Below, piece after piece: positions 51,431 to 61,419 of a stretch of 64,000 bases of DNA. This DNA comes from Mycolicibacterium lutetiense. Its GTDB lineage: Bacteria; Actinomycetota; Actinomycetes; Mycobacteriales; Mycobacteriaceae. The translations under genes were made by a program, and so were the position numbers. The notes beneath the pieces were generated by a model. That model had not been told where the DNA came from and did not search any database. It worked only from the letters and a program-made list of their open reading frames with translations. The stretch spans positions 4,030,001-4,094,000 of the forward strand of contig NZ_JAGIOP010000002.1 in the NCBI RefSeq assembly GCF_017876775.1, given 5' to 3'. Position 1 is the first letter of the stretch; every line of letters starts with the position of its first letter.

Positions 51431-52291
51431 TTAGGCCGGGACGAGCTCCACACCGGACAGCACGACGGCGTTGTCGCGGCTCGGCGCCGTGAGCACGCCG
51501 ATGAACTTGCCGTCTTCCTTCCAGATGTTGGCCTGCAGCGTCTCGCCGGGGAACACCACGCCGGCGAACCGGGCACCGTAGGAAGCGACCTGGGAGACAT
51601 CGCCGTCGAGCAGGTTGTCGACGATGGCCTTGCAGCCGATGCCGTAGGTGCACAGCCCGTGCAGGATCGGTCGGTCGAAGCCGGCCGCCGCGGCGAAGGC
51701 CGGGTCGGAGTGCAGCGGGTTGCGGTCACCGCACAGCCGATACAGCAGGGCCTGCTGCGGCAGAGTCGGCAACGAGATCTCGATATCGGGTGCGCGATCA
51801 GGCAGTTCGGCCGAGGTGGCCGGGCCGCGCTCGCCGCCGAAACCGCCTTCACCACGGGCGAAGATCGACCGCTTGGTGGTCCACAGAACCTTGCCGGATT
51901 CATCGGTCACCGTGGATTCGCTGACGATGACGGCGGCCTTGCCCTTGTCCCAGATCTCGGTGAAGCGCTGCTTGGACGACGCAGTGCCACTCGTCGGGAT
52001 CGGGCCGGGCACGCTGACCGCCTCGCTGGCGTGCAGGACCTTGGACAGCTCGATGTCGATGCCGGGGAACTGCACCGTCGGAGCCTCGGTCATGTGGAAG
52101 CTGACGCCGACGTTGCCGAAGGTCGGCAGCACCTGGGGGGTGTTGTCGGTCAGGTAGCGCAGTTCGCGCTCATCCATCGGATCGGCGCCCGCACCAAGGC
52201 CGAGGTGGTACAGCTGGATGTCGCTACTGGTCCAGGAGAACTCGATGGGCTCCAGGTCGGCGGCGAGTGCCTTTTCGACATCGATTGGCAT
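51431..52291 (-). CDS. hsd4B: MaoC-type enoyl-CoA hydratase (Rv3538-like)
   Basis: A 286-residue double hot-dog hydratase of the hydratase-2 group. The catalytic motif YRLCGDRNPLHSDPAFA with Asp and His lies near residue 185, followed by FDRPILHGLCTYG. The N-terminal half lacks these residues, as in family members. The M. tuberculosis protein Rv3538 is known as Hsd4B (also reported as a side-chain hydratase, ChsH3). Adding water to a steroid side-chain enoyl-CoA is the likely role. It lies one base after kstD on the same strand and is covered by the KstR box at 53980. Confidence 0.87.
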   Translation of the reverse strand: MPIDVEKALAADLEPIEFSWTSSDIQLYHLGLGAGADPMDERELRYLTDNTPQVLPTFGNVGVSFHMTEAPTVQFPGIDIELSKVLHASEAVSVPGPIPTSGTASSKQRFTEIWDKGKAAVIVSESTVTDESGKVLWTTKRSIFARGEGGFGGERGPATSAELPDRAPDIEISLPTLPQQALLYRLCGDRNPLHSDPAFAAAAGFDRPILHGLCTYGIGCKAIVDNLLDGDVSQVASYGARFAGVVFPGETLQANIWKEDGKFIGVLTAPSRDNAVVLSGVELVPA

Positions 52292-52292
52292 A

Positions 52293-53978
52293 TCAGCCCT
52301 TTCCAGCCGCAGCGATATCGAGCGCCGCGAGGTATCCGAAGGTCATGGCGGGACCAATGGTGCCGCCCGGGCCGGGGTAGGTGTGACCCATCACCGGTGA
52401 GCTGACGTTACCTGCGGCGTAGAGCCCGTCGATCACGGAGTCGTCGTCGCGAAGCACCCGGCCGACGAGGTCGGTGCGGACACCGCCCTTGGTGCCCAGG
52501 TCACCGGGCACCATCTTGGCCGCGTAGTACGGGCCGTTCTTGATCTCGCCGAGGTTCGGGTTGGGCTTGTTGGTGGGATCGCCGTAGTAGCGGTCGTAGG
52601 CGCTCTCCCCGCGGTGGAAGTCCTCGTCCACCCCGGAGCGGGCGAACCCGTTGAACCGGTCGATGGTTGCGCCGAACGCATCGGTGGGCAGACCGGTCTT
52701 GGCGGCCAGCTCCTCGAGGGTGTCGGCCTTGACGATGACGCCGGATTCCAGCCACTTCTTCGGAATGCGTTGTCCGGGCTGCAGACCCGCGAAGATGAAG
52801 CGGTCGCGGTACTGCTGGTCGAAGATCAGCCAGGCCGGGATGTTCTCGCCGGGGCCTGCGCCCTGACCGTACTCGCCGCCGTACATGTGGTGGCAGGCCT
52901 CGACATAGGGCATCGACTCGTTCATGAACCGCTTGCCGGCCATGTTGACGATGATCGAGCCGGGGGAGTTGCGCTCGGACAGCGCGAACCACGGTGAGTC
53001 GACCAGCGGGACCGTCGGGCCCCACCACGAGTCCTCCATGAATTCCAGTGCGGCACCTTGCTTCTCGGCGGCCAGGATCCCGTCGCCGGTGTTGGCCACC
53101 GCACCCACGGTCCACTCGGTGGTGATGGGGGCACGCTGGTACTTCACCCGCATCTGCTCGTTGTGCTCGAATCCGCCGGAGCCCAGGATCACGCCGCGGC
53201 GCGCCCGGATCAGCTGCGGCTCAGCGGAAGAGTCGCGGGGATCCGCCACGTAGATGCCGCGAACGGCACCGTCCTCGATGTAGAGATCGGTCAGCGCGGT
53301 GTTCAGCTGGACCGGGACTCCGGCCTGCTGCAGGCCCATGCGCAGCGGTGCGATCAGCGCGCGGCCCATGCCGACCAGGTTCTTGCCGGTGGCGTTGGCC
53401 CAGACGGAACGGACGCCCACCTTGACGCTGCGCAGCACGCCGCGCGGATGGCGCTTGAGCTGGTTGAGCCGGACGTAGTCCTGCTGCATCACCACCATGT
53501 TCATCGGCACCTTGCCGTACGGCGGCTCCAGGCCCTTCTCGTCAACACCGAGCTTCTTGGCGTTGAACGGTTTGGGCTCGACCGAGCGGCCGGTGGCCTT
53601 GCCGCCGGACGTCTCGGGGTAGTAGTCGGAGTACCCGGGCACCCAGCACAGCTTCAGCGGTGAGTTCTTCAGGACGAAGGACAGCATCTCCGGCGAGCGG
53701 TCGAGGTAGGTGTCGATCTTCTCCGCGGGCACCACGTCACCGATGATCTTGTGCAGGTAGGTGCGGGCGGCCTCGGGGGTGTCTTTGACCCCGTCACGCT
53801 TGAGAATCTCGTTGTTTGGGATCCACACCCCACCACCTGACCGCGCAGTGGAACCTCCATAGTGCGGCGCCTTCTCTACGACTACTGTCGAGAGGCCGTT
53901 GTGGGCTGCGGTGAGGGCGGCGACCATGCCGGCAGCGCCGCTGCCGACCACGACAACGTCGTACTCCTGTCCAGTCAT
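52293..53978 (-). CDS. kstD: 3-Ketosteroid delta1-dehydrogenase
   Basis: A 561-residue flavoprotein that introduces the 1,2 double bond in ring A, preparing ring B for opening. The FAD-binding motif VVVGSGAAGMVAALTAA is at the N-terminus, GGSTARSGGGVWIPNN follows near residue 45, and the C-terminal GLYAAGNVS with GHTYPGPGGTIGPAMTFGY carries active-site Tyr and Gly residues of the family. ATG 53978 is chosen because it starts MTGQEYDVVVVG; longer frames run into the promoter. A -10-like TAACGT lies seven bases upstream inside the KstR box, so the mRNA is probably leaderless. It is divergent from hsaE. Confidence 0.93.
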   Translation of the reverse strand: MTGQEYDVVVVGSGAAGMVAALTAAHNGLSTVVVEKAPHYGGSTARSGGGVWIPNNEILKRDGVKDTPEAARTYLHKIIGDVVPAEKIDTYLDRSPEMLSFVLKNSPLKLCWVPGYSDYYPETSGGKATGRSVEPKPFNAKKLGVDEKGLEPPYGKVPMNMVVMQQDYVRLNQLKRHPRGVLRSVKVGVRSVWANATGKNLVGMGRALIAPLRMGLQQAGVPVQLNTALTDLYIEDGAVRGIYVADPRDSSAEPQLIRARRGVILGSGGFEHNEQMRVKYQRAPITTEWTVGAVANTGDGILAAEKQGAALEFMEDSWWGPTVPLVDSPWFALSERNSPGSIIVNMAGKRFMNESMPYVEACHHMYGGEYGQGAGPGENIPAWLIFDQQYRDRFIFAGLQPGQRIPKKWLESGVIVKADTLEELAAKTGLPTDAFGATIDRFNGFARSGVDEDFHRGESAYDRYYGDPTNKPNPNLGEIKNGPYYAAKMVPGDLGTKGGVRTDLVGRVLRDDDSVIDGLYAAGNVSSPVMGHTYPGPGGTIGPAMTFGYLAALDIAAAGKG

Positions 53979-53979
53979 G

Positions 53980-53993
53980 TAGAACACGTTATA
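53980..53993. promoter_or_regulatory. KstR operator between kstD and hsaE
   Basis: TAGAACACGTTATA fits TnnAACnnGTTnnA at all fixed positions. It ends one base before the kstD start codon and contains the kstD -10-like hexamer, so a bound repressor would cover the transcription start. hsaE begins 58 bases away on the other side. Confidence 0.88.
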
Positions 53994-54051
53994 GAATTGA
54001 CCGGCAATCCAACAACCGCCCCGGTCAATGAAGTGAGGGGAATTCACCACA

Positions 54052-54837
54052 ATGCTTAGTGACGAGGTACGTGCCCAGCTGGCCGCCGACCTGGCCGAGG
54101 CCGAGCGCAGTCGGGTACCGATGACCCCGTTGACCGACGGCAATCCCAACATCGATGTGGTTGACGCCTATGAGATCCAGCTGATCAACATCCGTCAGCG
54201 GGTCGCCGAGGGCGCCCGGATCGTCGGCCACAAGGTCGGACTGTCCAGCAAGGCGATGCAGGACATGATGGGTGTCGACGAGCCGGACTACGGCCACCTC
54301 CTCGACGATATGCAGGTTTTCGAGGACAGGCCGATCAAGTCGTCGAATTACCTCTACCCGCGGGTTGAGGTGGAGCTCGCGTTCATTCTGTCCGACGACC
54401 TGCCGGGGGCGGGCTGCACCGAGGAGGACGTGCTCGCCGCCACGGCCGCGCTCGCGCCGGCGATCGAGCTGATCGACACCCGCATCACCAACTGGCAGAT
54501 CAAGTTGTGCGACACGATCGCCGACAACGCCAGCAGTGCCGGATGGGTGCTCGGGGACGCGCGGGTCTCGCCCAAGGACATCGACGTCAGCAATATCGAC
54601 GCAGTGTTGACCAACCGGGGTGAGTTCGTAGCCCAGGGAAACAGTGAGGCGGTGCTGGGCAACCCGGTCACCGCGGTGGCCTGGCTGGCCCGCAAGGTGG
54701 AGAGCTTCGGGGTGCGGTTGGAGGCCGGTGACATCGTGTTGCCGGGGGCGTTCATGCGTGCGATAGATGCACCTCCGGGCAGCGATTTCGTCGCTGAGTT
54801 CACCGGATTAGGTTCTGTACATCTTTCTTTCGAATGA
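54052..54837 (+). CDS. hsaE: 2-Hydroxypenta-2,4-dienoate hydratase HsaE
   Basis: A 261-residue hydratase of the fumarylacetoacetase-like fold. It adds water to 2-hydroxyhexa-2,4-dienoate from steroid rings A/B, giving the substrate of HsaF. Typical are GHKVGLSSKAMQDMMGVDEPDYGHL (seen as GHKVGLSSKAMQ near residue 62), PRVEVELAFIL (metal-binding Glu, near 105) and GNPVTAVAWLARKV (near 203). The start ATG 54052 lies downstream of the KstR box; the ribosome-binding site is GAGGGGAA about 12 bases upstream. It heads hsaE-hsaG-hsaF. Confidence 0.9.
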   Translation: MLSDEVRAQLAADLAEAERSRVPMTPLTDGNPNIDVVDAYEIQLINIRQRVAEGARIVGHKVGLSSKAMQDMMGVDEPDYGHLLDDMQVFEDRPIKSSNYLYPRVEVELAFILSDDLPGAGCTEEDVLAATAALAPAIELIDTRITNWQIKLCDTIADNASSAGWVLGDARVSPKDIDVSNIDAVLTNRGEFVAQGNSEAVLGNPVTAVAWLARKVESFGVRLEAGDIVLPGAFMRAIDAPPGSDFVAEFTGLGSVHLSFE

Positions 54838-54860
54838 TGTTTCGAGGATAGGGAGCCGAT

Positions 54861-55781
54861 ATGGCTGAGAAGGCATCAGTTGCCATCGTCGGGTCGGGCA
54901 ACATCAGCACCGACCTGCTGTACAAGTTGCTGCGTTCGGAGTGGCTCGAGCCGCGCTGGATGATCGGCATCGATCCGGAGTCCGAGGGTCTGGCCCGCGC
55001 CCGCAAGCTGGGTTTGGAGACCAGCCATGAGGGTGTGGACTGGCTGCTGGCTCGGGACGAGAAACCGGACCTGGTGTTCGAGGCCACCAGTGCCTACGTG
55101 CACCGTGACGCGGCGCCGCGCTACGCCGAGGCCGGTATCCGGGCCATCGACCTGACCCCGGCGGCCGTCGGCCCCGGCGTCATCCCGCCGGCCAACCTGC
55201 GCGCGCACCTCGATGCGCCGAACGTCAACATGGTCACCTGCGGTGGTCAAGCGACCATCCCGATGGTCTACGCCGTGAGCCGTGTGGTGGACGTGCCCTA
55301 CGCCGAGATCGTGGCGTCGGTGTCGTCGGCCTCGGCCGGTCCGGGCACCCGGGCCAACATCGACGAGTTCACCAAGACCACCAGCGCGGGTGTGCGCGAT
55401 ATCGGTGGGGCCCGCAACGGTAAGGCGATCATCATCCTGAACCCGGCCGAGCCGCCGATGATCATGCGCGACACCATCTTCTGCGCGATCCCCGAGGACG
55501 CGGACCACGCTGCGATCACGCAGTCGATCAAGGATGTGGTGGCCGAGGTGCAGACCTACGTCCCGGGCTACCGCCTGCTCAACGAACCGCAGTTCGACGA
55601 ACCGTCGGTGGTCAACGGTGGAAACCACCTGGTCACGGTGTTCGTGGAAGTGGAGGGTGCGGGTGATTACCTGCCGCCCTACGCTGGAAATCTGGACATC
55701 ATGACCGCCGCGGCGACCAAGGTCGGCGAGGAAATCGCCAAGGAACTGGCATCAGCGGTTTCAGGAGGTGCGCAAGCATGA
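54861..55781 (+). CDS. hsaG: Acylating aldehyde dehydrogenase HsaG
   Basis: A 306-residue enzyme that converts the aldehyde released by HsaF (propanal or acetaldehyde) to its CoA ester with NAD. The Rossmann motif [13 protein letters not shown] is at the N-terminus and the catalytic Cys is in [12 protein letters not shown] (near residue 127). [20 protein letters not shown] in the middle belongs to the domain that docks the aldolase. It follows hsaE by 23 bases with GATAGGGAG upstream and overlaps hsaF by 4 bases. The two proteins are known to form a channelling complex. Confidence 0.92.
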   Translation: MAEKASVAIVGSGNISTDLLYKLLRSEWLEPRWMIGIDPESEGLARARKLGLETSHEGVDWLLARDEKPDLVFEATSAYVHRDAAPRYAEAGIRAIDLTPAAVGPGVIPPANLRAHLDAPNVNMVTCGGQATIPMVYAVSRVVDVPYAEIVASVSSASAGPGTRANIDEFTKTTSAGVRDIGGARNGKAIIILNPAEPPMIMRDTIFCAIPEDADHAAITQSIKDVVAEVQTYVPGYRLLNEPQFDEPSVVNGGNHLVTVFVEVEGAGDYLPPYAGNLDIMTAAATKVGEEIAKELASAVSGGAQA

Positions 55782-56830
55782 GTGACATTTTCTTCAACCC
55801 GGTGTGGGACGTCCGGATGACCGACACGTCGCTACGCGACGGGTCGCACCACAAGCGGCACCAGTTCACCAAGGATGAGGTCGGCGCCATCGTCGCCGCC
55901 TTGGATGCCGCCGGTGTCCCGGTCATCGAGGTCACCCACGGCGATGGACTGGGCGGGTCGAGCTTCAACTACGGGTTCTCCAAGACCCCGGAGCAGGAGC
56001 TGATCAAGCTGGCCGCCGAGACGGCCAAGGAAGCCAAGATCGCCTTCCTGATGCTGCCCGGTGTGGGCACCAAGGAAGACATCAAGGAAGCCCAGAACAA
56101 CGGTGGCTCGATCTGCCGCATCGCGACCCACTGCACCGAGGCCGACGTCTCGATCCAGCACTTCGGGCTCGCCCGTGAGCTGGGCCTGGAGACCGTCGGG
56201 TTCCTGATGATGAGCCACACCATTCCGCCGGAGAAGCTGGCCAAGCAGGCCCGCATCATGGCCGACGCCGGCTGCCAGTGCGTGTATGTCGTGGACTCCG
56301 CGGGTGCCCTGGTGCTCGAAGGTGTCGCCGACCGGGTGGCGGCGCTGGTTGCCGAACTCGGTAACGACGCCCAAGTTGGCTTTCACGGCCACGAGAACCT
56401 TGGTCTCGGCGTGGCCAACAGTGTCGAAGCGGTGCGCGCGGGTGCCAAGCAGATCGACGGCTCGTGCCGCCGGTTCGGTGCCGGTGCCGGCAATGCCCCG
56501 GTCGAGGCGCTGGTCGGAGTGTTCGACAAGATCGGTGTCAAGACCGGCATCGACTTCTTCGACATCGCCGATGCCGCCGAGGAGGTCGTCGCCCCGGCGA
56601 TGCCGGCCGAGTGCCTGCTGGACCGCAACGCGCTCGTGATGGGCTACGCGGGGGTGTACTCCAGCTTCCTGAAGCACGCGGTGCGCCAGGGCGAACGCTA
56701 CGGGGTACCCGCCCACGAACTGTTGCTCCGCGTCGGCCAGCGGAAGCTGATCGGTGGTCAGGAAGACCAGTTGATCGACATCGCACTCGAGATCAAGCGT
56801 GAACAGGAAGCTGAAAAGGCGAAGTCCTAG
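55778..56830 (+). CDS. hsaF: 4-Hydroxy-2-oxovalerate/-hexanoate aldolase HsaF
   Basis: A 350-residue DRE-TIM barrel aldolase that cleaves 4-hydroxy-2-oxohexanoate to pyruvate and propanal. [18 protein letters not shown] near residue 10 carries the RDGSH signature with catalytic Arg, Asp and His; the metal-binding [11 protein letters not shown] is near residue 205. The C-terminal region ([20 protein letters not shown]) belongs to the dehydrogenase-binding communication domain. Its ATG overlaps the hsaG stop. The gene ends in TAG, sharing CTAG with the stop of the convergent esterase gene. Confidence 0.92.
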   Translation: MSDIFFNPVWDVRMTDTSLRDGSHHKRHQFTKDEVGAIVAALDAAGVPVIEVTHGDGLGGSSFNYGFSKTPEQELIKLAAETAKEAKIAFLMLPGVGTKEDIKEAQNNGGSICRIATHCTEADVSIQHFGLARELGLETVGFLMMSHTIPPEKLAKQARIMADAGCQCVYVVDSAGALVLEGVADRVAALVAELGNDAQVGFHGHENLGLGVANSVEAVRAGAKQIDGSCRRFGAGAGNAPVEALVGVFDKIGVKTGIDFFDIADAAEEVVAPAMPAECLLDRNALVMGYAGVYSSFLKHAVRQGERYGVPAHELLLRVGQRKLIGGQEDQLIDIALEIKREQEAEKAKS

Positions 56831-58728
56831 AGGCTGATTGCCTCATCGGCGTCGTCTTCGACGATGCCGAGCTGTCGGTAGATGTCGTCGCGGTAGTTCG
56901 CTGACTGTGAGTTGATCGGGATGGGACCGCCTTGGGCCCAGTCGTGGATCTGGCCCATCCCGATCACCACGGTGACGTCGGCATTCGGATCGGCGTCGAC
57001 CATTCTCTCGGCGTAGAGCAGCGCACCCGGTGCGGCCTGCTCGCGTGAACCCACGTAGATCGTGGTCGGGGGCATGCCCTCGGTCGGTCCGATCATCGGG
57101 TTCCAGAGTTCTTCCGGGCCGCTGGCCCAGGAGCCGTAGTACTCCTTGTCCTCCTCGGTGAGCCATACGACGGGGTCGTTCACCAACGCTACGTTCGGGT
57201 CGTTGTAGGCCGCTTCGCCTTCGAGGCCCGGGGAAAGCAGCACCATGCGGGACGGGACCCGGGCTTCCAGACACCCGGAGTCCCCGTTGCAGTCGCGGAC
57301 GATCTTTTGCACGGCAAGCGCGGACAGCGTTCCGCCGGCCGAATCCGCATAGATGCTGACGTTCTCGGCACCGTAGGTCTCGACCTCGTTGGCGATGAAG
57401 TCGGCCATGGCGGGAACTGAGTTCTCCGCGGTGCCGCCGTCGGGGATCAGCGGGTAGCGGGGGACGACGACAGTGGCACCGGTCTCGCGCGCCATCTGGG
57501 TGTAGTCCATCCAGTGAATGATGTTGGGGTCGTAGACGAATCCGCTGCCGTGCACCGCGATGACGCGCTCGCCGGTGGGGTTGGGCGGGGTGATCACCCA
57601 GACGTCACCGCCCTCGTAGGTGTCCTTGGTGACCGTGAGCCCGATGGTGGTGAACCACGGCGGCGTGGGGGTGGTGATCAACTCGCCGAGCTTCATCGTG
57701 ATGTTGACGCCGATGACTTGAGAGACCTGCTTGAGCGCCTCCATGCCGAACACCGTGATCTGATCGGTCAGAGACGGGCCGGGCGTCGCGATGACATGGT
57801 CCGCGAGCTCCGGTGGGACGACGATTCCCGGAGCCAGTGCGATTGGCCCCTCCGCGGTCACAGCGCTGGTGAGGGTGTTGACCTGGGTCAGGAGATCCTG
57901 CGGTTGCCGGAGGGCGTGCTCGAACTCGCGGCGTGCGAATGCCAGCATGGCCCAGGCCGCGGGAGGTTCGGCCGGGGAGTCAGGAGTGGAGTTCACCGAG
58001 AAGGGGTTCAGGACGGTGTTGATCACCGTGGAGATAGCGCCCGTGACCTCTGTTTGTACATTCTCGACTTTCGGCGGTGCGGGAGCCTTCGGTTCCGGGA
58101 ACTTCGGGCCCGGAGCGGGGGTGATCGCCGACAGCGGGTGTAGCGCACTGGTGGGGGCGCCGACCTCGACCGCTACGGGCGCTTCGGGTTCGGTCTTGTC
58201 GGGCGCAACGGCAGTGTCGGCTTCGGGGTGTGATGGTGTGGCCGCCCTGGGCAAGGTGCGCTCGACAATTTTGGCCCCGCGCTTGGCCTGCGCCTTGACG
58301 GTGGGCGCCTTCACCGCCGCTCCGTCGTCGCCTGGCCGGTTGGAAGCGACCGAACCCAGCGCGTCACGCACGGCGGTGCGCAGTTCGGCCCCCACTTTGT
58401 CGATCGCGGCTCTCGGCGTCGACGCGACATCGTTGGAGTCTTCGGAGTCTTCGGAGTCCTTGGATCCGGCGGTGTGGTCCGTCTTGGCTGCGGCAGGCTT
58501 GCGCGGTGTGGCCGGGTGCTGTCGTTTCACTTTCGCTCGATCAGGCGTCTTGACCGACGGCCCCGACGGCCCCGATGGCCGAGATGAACCAGATGAAGCA
58601 GACGATGTGGACGAGTCCGCCGGGTCGGCCGCCGCCACCCCGCACCCGTTGCTCAGCGCTACCGCAGAACCGATCCCCAGGGCCACCGCCAACGCACCGA
58701 CGTGCCCCACATATCCCCCCATAGGCAT
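56827..58728 (-). CDS. Secreted alpha/beta hydrolase (esterase) with long low-complexity N-terminal region
   Basis: About 633 residues. A signal peptide is likely ([23 protein letters not shown], ending VAAADP), then 230 residues rich in Ala, Pro, Ser, Lys and Thr, then the hydrolase domain from about residue 300. The oxyanion motif is [11 protein letters not shown], the nucleophile is in [11 protein letters not shown], and [12 protein letters not shown] holds the His, so it resembles the hormone-sensitive-lipase/LipH type. ATG 58728 ([11 protein letters not shown]) is taken; an ATG at 58794 would add a basic stretch before the signal. It is a common type of mycobacterial exported esterase; the substrate is unknown. 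It converges on hsaF. Confidence 0.8.
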   Translation of the reverse strand: MPMGGYVGHVGALAVALGIGSAVALSNGCGVAAADPADSSTSSASSGSSRPSGPSGPSVKTPDRAKVKRQHPATPRKPAAAKTDHTAGSKDSEDSEDSNDVASTPRAAIDKVGAELRTAVRDALGSVASNRPGDDGAAVKAPTVKAQAKRGAKIVERTLPRAATPSHPEADTAVAPDKTEPEAPVAVEVGAPTSALHPLSAITPAPGPKFPEPKAPAPPKVENVQTEVTGAISTVINTVLNPFSVNSTPDSPAEPPAAWAMLAFARREFEHALRQPQDLLTQVNTLTSAVTAEGPIALAPGIVVPPELADHVIATPGPSLTDQITVFGMEALKQVSQVIGVNITMKLGELITTPTPPWFTTIGLTVTKDTYEGGDVWVITPPNPTGERVIAVHGSGFVYDPNIIHWMDYTQMARETGATVVVPRYPLIPDGGTAENSVPAMADFIANEVETYGAENVSIYADSAGGTLSALAVQKIVRDCNGDSGCLEARVPSRMVLLSPGLEGEAAYNDPNVALVNDPVVWLTEEDKEYYGSWASGPEELWNPMIGPTEGMPPTTIYVGSREQAAPGALLYAERMVDADPNADVTVVIGMGQIHDWAQGGPIPINSQSANYRDDIYRQLGIVEDDADEAISL

Positions 58729-58886
58729 GGATCCACGTCTACCGGATGAGTATCGGGCGCGACGGTGTTTCCGCAAAAGTTGACAGAGATTCATGTTTAA
58801 GCGAAACGCTTAGCGCGACTGGCACTTTCGGTGATGAGGGCTCGGCGTGGTGAGCGGTGTCGGGCGTACCCGGCATCATTGGGGCC

Positions 58887-60989
58887 ATGACAACCCGCGA
58901 GCAGGCCCAGTCGATCCTCGAACAACTGGCCGGGCCCGGGGCGGTGCTGCGCGATGATCAGTGGTCGGCCATCGAGGCGCTGGTGGTCCAGCGGCAACGC
59001 GCGCTCGTCGTGCAACGCACCGGTTGGGGCAAGTCCGCGGTGTATTTCATCGCGGCCAAGCTGCTGCGCGCAGTCGGTCGCGGCCCCACGGTCATCGTCT
59101 CCCCGCTGCTGGCGTTGATGCGCAACCAGGTGGCCGCCGCCGAGCGGGCCGGGGTGCGGGCCGCGACGATCAACTCCGGCAACGTCACCGAGTGGGACGC
59201 GATTCACCGGCAGGTGGCCGACGGCGAGCTCGACGTACTCCTCGTCAGCCCCGAGCGCCTCAACAATCCCGACTTCCGTGACAACGTGCTGCCCGCGCTT
59301 GCCGCCGACGCGGGTCTCGTGGTAGTCGACGAGGCGCACTGCGTTTCCGACTGGGGACACGACTTCCGGCCGGACTACCGCCGGATTCGAACCCTGATCG
59401 CCGAATTGGGTTCTCAGGTACCGGTTCTCGCGACCACTGCGACGGCCAACGATCGGGTGGTCAGTGATGTCGCGACCCAGCTGGGCGTCGGTGGAGCGGA
59501 CACACTGGTGTTGCGCGGCGGGCTTGACCGCGAGTCGTTGCGCCTGTCGGTGGTGCAAGTGGGCACCCCCGCGCAGCGGGCCGCGTGGATCGCGGCGCAC
59601 CTGGATTCCCTGCCGGGCTCCGGCATCATCTACACCCTCACGGTGGCCCAGGCCCACGATGTGGCCGCACTACTGGCCGAGCGTGGCCACAAGGTGGCCG
59701 CCTACACCGGGTCGACCGACACCACCGAACGGGAACAGCTGGAAGCCGACCTGCTCGGGAACCGGGTCAAAGCGCTGGTGGCGACGTCGGCCCTGGGGAT
59801 GGGCTTCGACAAACCCGACCTGGGTTTCGTCGTGCACCTGGGGGCGCCCTCGTCGCCGATCGCCTACTACCAGCAGGTGGGGCGTGCCGGGCGTGCGACC
59901 GACAGCGCCGAGGTGATCCTGCTTCCCGGCACCGAGGATCAAGACGTCTGGAGGTACTTCGCGTCGGTGGCGTTCCCGTCCGAATCGATGGTGCGCCACG
60001 TCATCGGTGCACTGGAGACCGACCGCGCACAGTCCACCCAGGCGCTGGAACCCCTGGTCGATCTCAACCGGTCGCGTCTCGAGATGGTGCTGAAGGTGCT
60101 CGACGTGGATGGTGCGGTCCGCCGGGTTAAGGGCGGCTGGATCGGTACCGGAGAGCCCTGGAGTTATGACGAGCCCCGGTACCGGGCACTGGACGAGGCG
60201 CGCCGCCGGGAGCAACAGGCGATGCTGGACTACCAGGCCACCACCGGCTGCCGGATGGTGTTCCTGCGGGGCCAGCTCGACGATCCGGAGCTGGCACCAG
60301 ACGCACGGTGCGGACGTTGTGACAACTGCACCGGCCGGCGCTACGAGGCGGCGGTGGCGCAGGACATCCTCACCGATACCGCCCAGCGGTTGTCCAGGCC
60401 CGGCGTCCTGGTGGCCCCGCGCAAGCAGTGGCCGTCCGGGCTCGCTGCGCTCGGTGTGCCGCTGTCCGGTCGCATCGCCGAGGGTGCCGGGCCGGGGCGG
60501 GCGATCGGCCGACTCACCGATCTCGGCTGGGGAGCGCGGCTCCGCCGCCTTCTGGCCGAGCCGGACGGCGAGGTTCCCGACGACGTGATCGACGCGGCCA
60601 TCGAGGTGCTCAAAGCATGGGACTGGGATCAACGGCCGGCCGCGGTGATGGGGCTGGACTCCGAGACGCATCCGCTGTTGATCTCCTCGACGGTGCAGCG
60701 GCTGGCGCAGATCGGCCGGCTGACGAATCTGGGCACCCTGACCTATGCGCCGCAACGGCGGCCTGTCACCGCGGCGAATTCGGCCTATCGCGTAGCGGCG
60801 CTGGACGGTGCCTGGGAACGACCGCAATCGGGTGTCGCCGACGAGGACGCAGGAGGACACTGGGATGGTCCGGTGCTTCTGGTCGACGATATGACAGACA
60901 CCGGCTGGACGCTGACCATGGCCGCGCGACTGCTGCGTGACGCCGGAGCGCCTGGGGTGTTGCCGTTCGTTCTGGCAACCGTCAGCTGA
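58887..60989 (+). CDS. RecQ-like ATP-dependent DNA helicase with C-terminal phosphoribosyltransferase-like domain
   Basis: A 700-residue protein. The helicase half (1-490) has Walker A in QRTGWGKSAVYF (near residue 50), Walker B DEAH in VVVDEAHCVSDWGHDFRPDY (here seen as VVVDEAHCVSDWGHDF), SALGMGFDKPD, and motif VI in YYQQVGRAGRATD. A four-Cys zinc-like site, DARCGRCDNCTG, follows near residue 475. The C-terminal part (about 500-700) ends with VLLVDDMTDTGWTL, the PRPP-binding loop pattern of type I phosphoribosyltransferases, a domain not found in classical RecQ. The start ATG 58887 gives MTTREQAQSILE. It probably acts in DNA repair. Not linked to steroid genes. Confidence 0.85.
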   Translation: MTTREQAQSILEQLAGPGAVLRDDQWSAIEALVVQRQRALVVQRTGWGKSAVYFIAAKLLRAVGRGPTVIVSPLLALMRNQVAAAERAGVRAATINSGNVTEWDAIHRQVADGELDVLLVSPERLNNPDFRDNVLPALAADAGLVVVDEAHCVSDWGHDFRPDYRRIRTLIAELGSQVPVLATTATANDRVVSDVATQLGVGGADTLVLRGGLDRESLRLSVVQVGTPAQRAAWIAAHLDSLPGSGIIYTLTVAQAHDVAALLAERGHKVAAYTGSTDTTEREQLEADLLGNRVKALVATSALGMGFDKPDLGFVVHLGAPSSPIAYYQQVGRAGRATDSAEVILLPGTEDQDVWRYFASVAFPSESMVRHVIGALETDRAQSTQALEPLVDLNRSRLEMVLKVLDVDGAVRRVKGGWIGTGEPWSYDEPRYRALDEARRREQQAMLDYQATTGCRMVFLRGQLDDPELAPDARCGRCDNCTGRRYEAAVAQDILTDTAQRLSRPGVLVAPRKQWPSGLAALGVPLSGRIAEGAGPGRAIGRLTDLGWGARLRRLLAEPDGEVPDDVIDAAIEVLKAWDWDQRPAAVMGLDSETHPLLISSTVQRLAQIGRLTNLGTLTYAPQRRPVTAANSAYRVAALDGAWERPQSGVADEDAGGHWDGPVLLVDDMTDTGWTLTMAARLLRDAGAPGVLPFVLATVS

Positions 60990-61419
60990 CTGTTTCCAGC
61001 CTTCGCCGGAGACTTCATACGGACGTCTAATCAATTGCAAACATTGTTCGGCTGCCGGTTGTTTGCCAAACTAGCCAAAAATGGGCTGATCAAGTACTTC
61101 ACCGTGTCTGAGTGAAGCAGTTGTCTGTTTGCAATCGCAAATTTGATACAAACGATCTTGATTTTGCATGTCCAAGATCATCTAAGACGGCCCTGGCTAA
61201 CTCAATCCGCTTCGCCGTTGGCCGCTATTAGCCCGTATTGAAAACCCCTTACGCTATCGACAGGATTTGCTGGCCGGCGTGGGCGTCTCGGTGGCGGTGC
61301 CCTCTACCGTGCTGCGGCGCGTCTGCGGGGTTCTATGCCCTGATTGTTCGCTTCGCTGAATTGAACTACAGACGTGTCGTAGCCGTATTCACAGATGAGA
61401 TCTCCGGGCGAGTCGCGGC
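60990..61419. other. Low-GC intergenic region
   Basis: 430 bases without a credible gene. The stretch 61021-61200 is clearly AT-richer than the rest of the window (TTGCAAACATTG, CAAATTTGATACAAACG, GATTTTGCATG), a sign of foreign or non-coding DNA. A short inverted repeat TTTGC-N4-GCAAA lies near 61128-61142. No tRNA, att-like repeat or promoter could be assigned with confidence. Confidence 0.6.
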
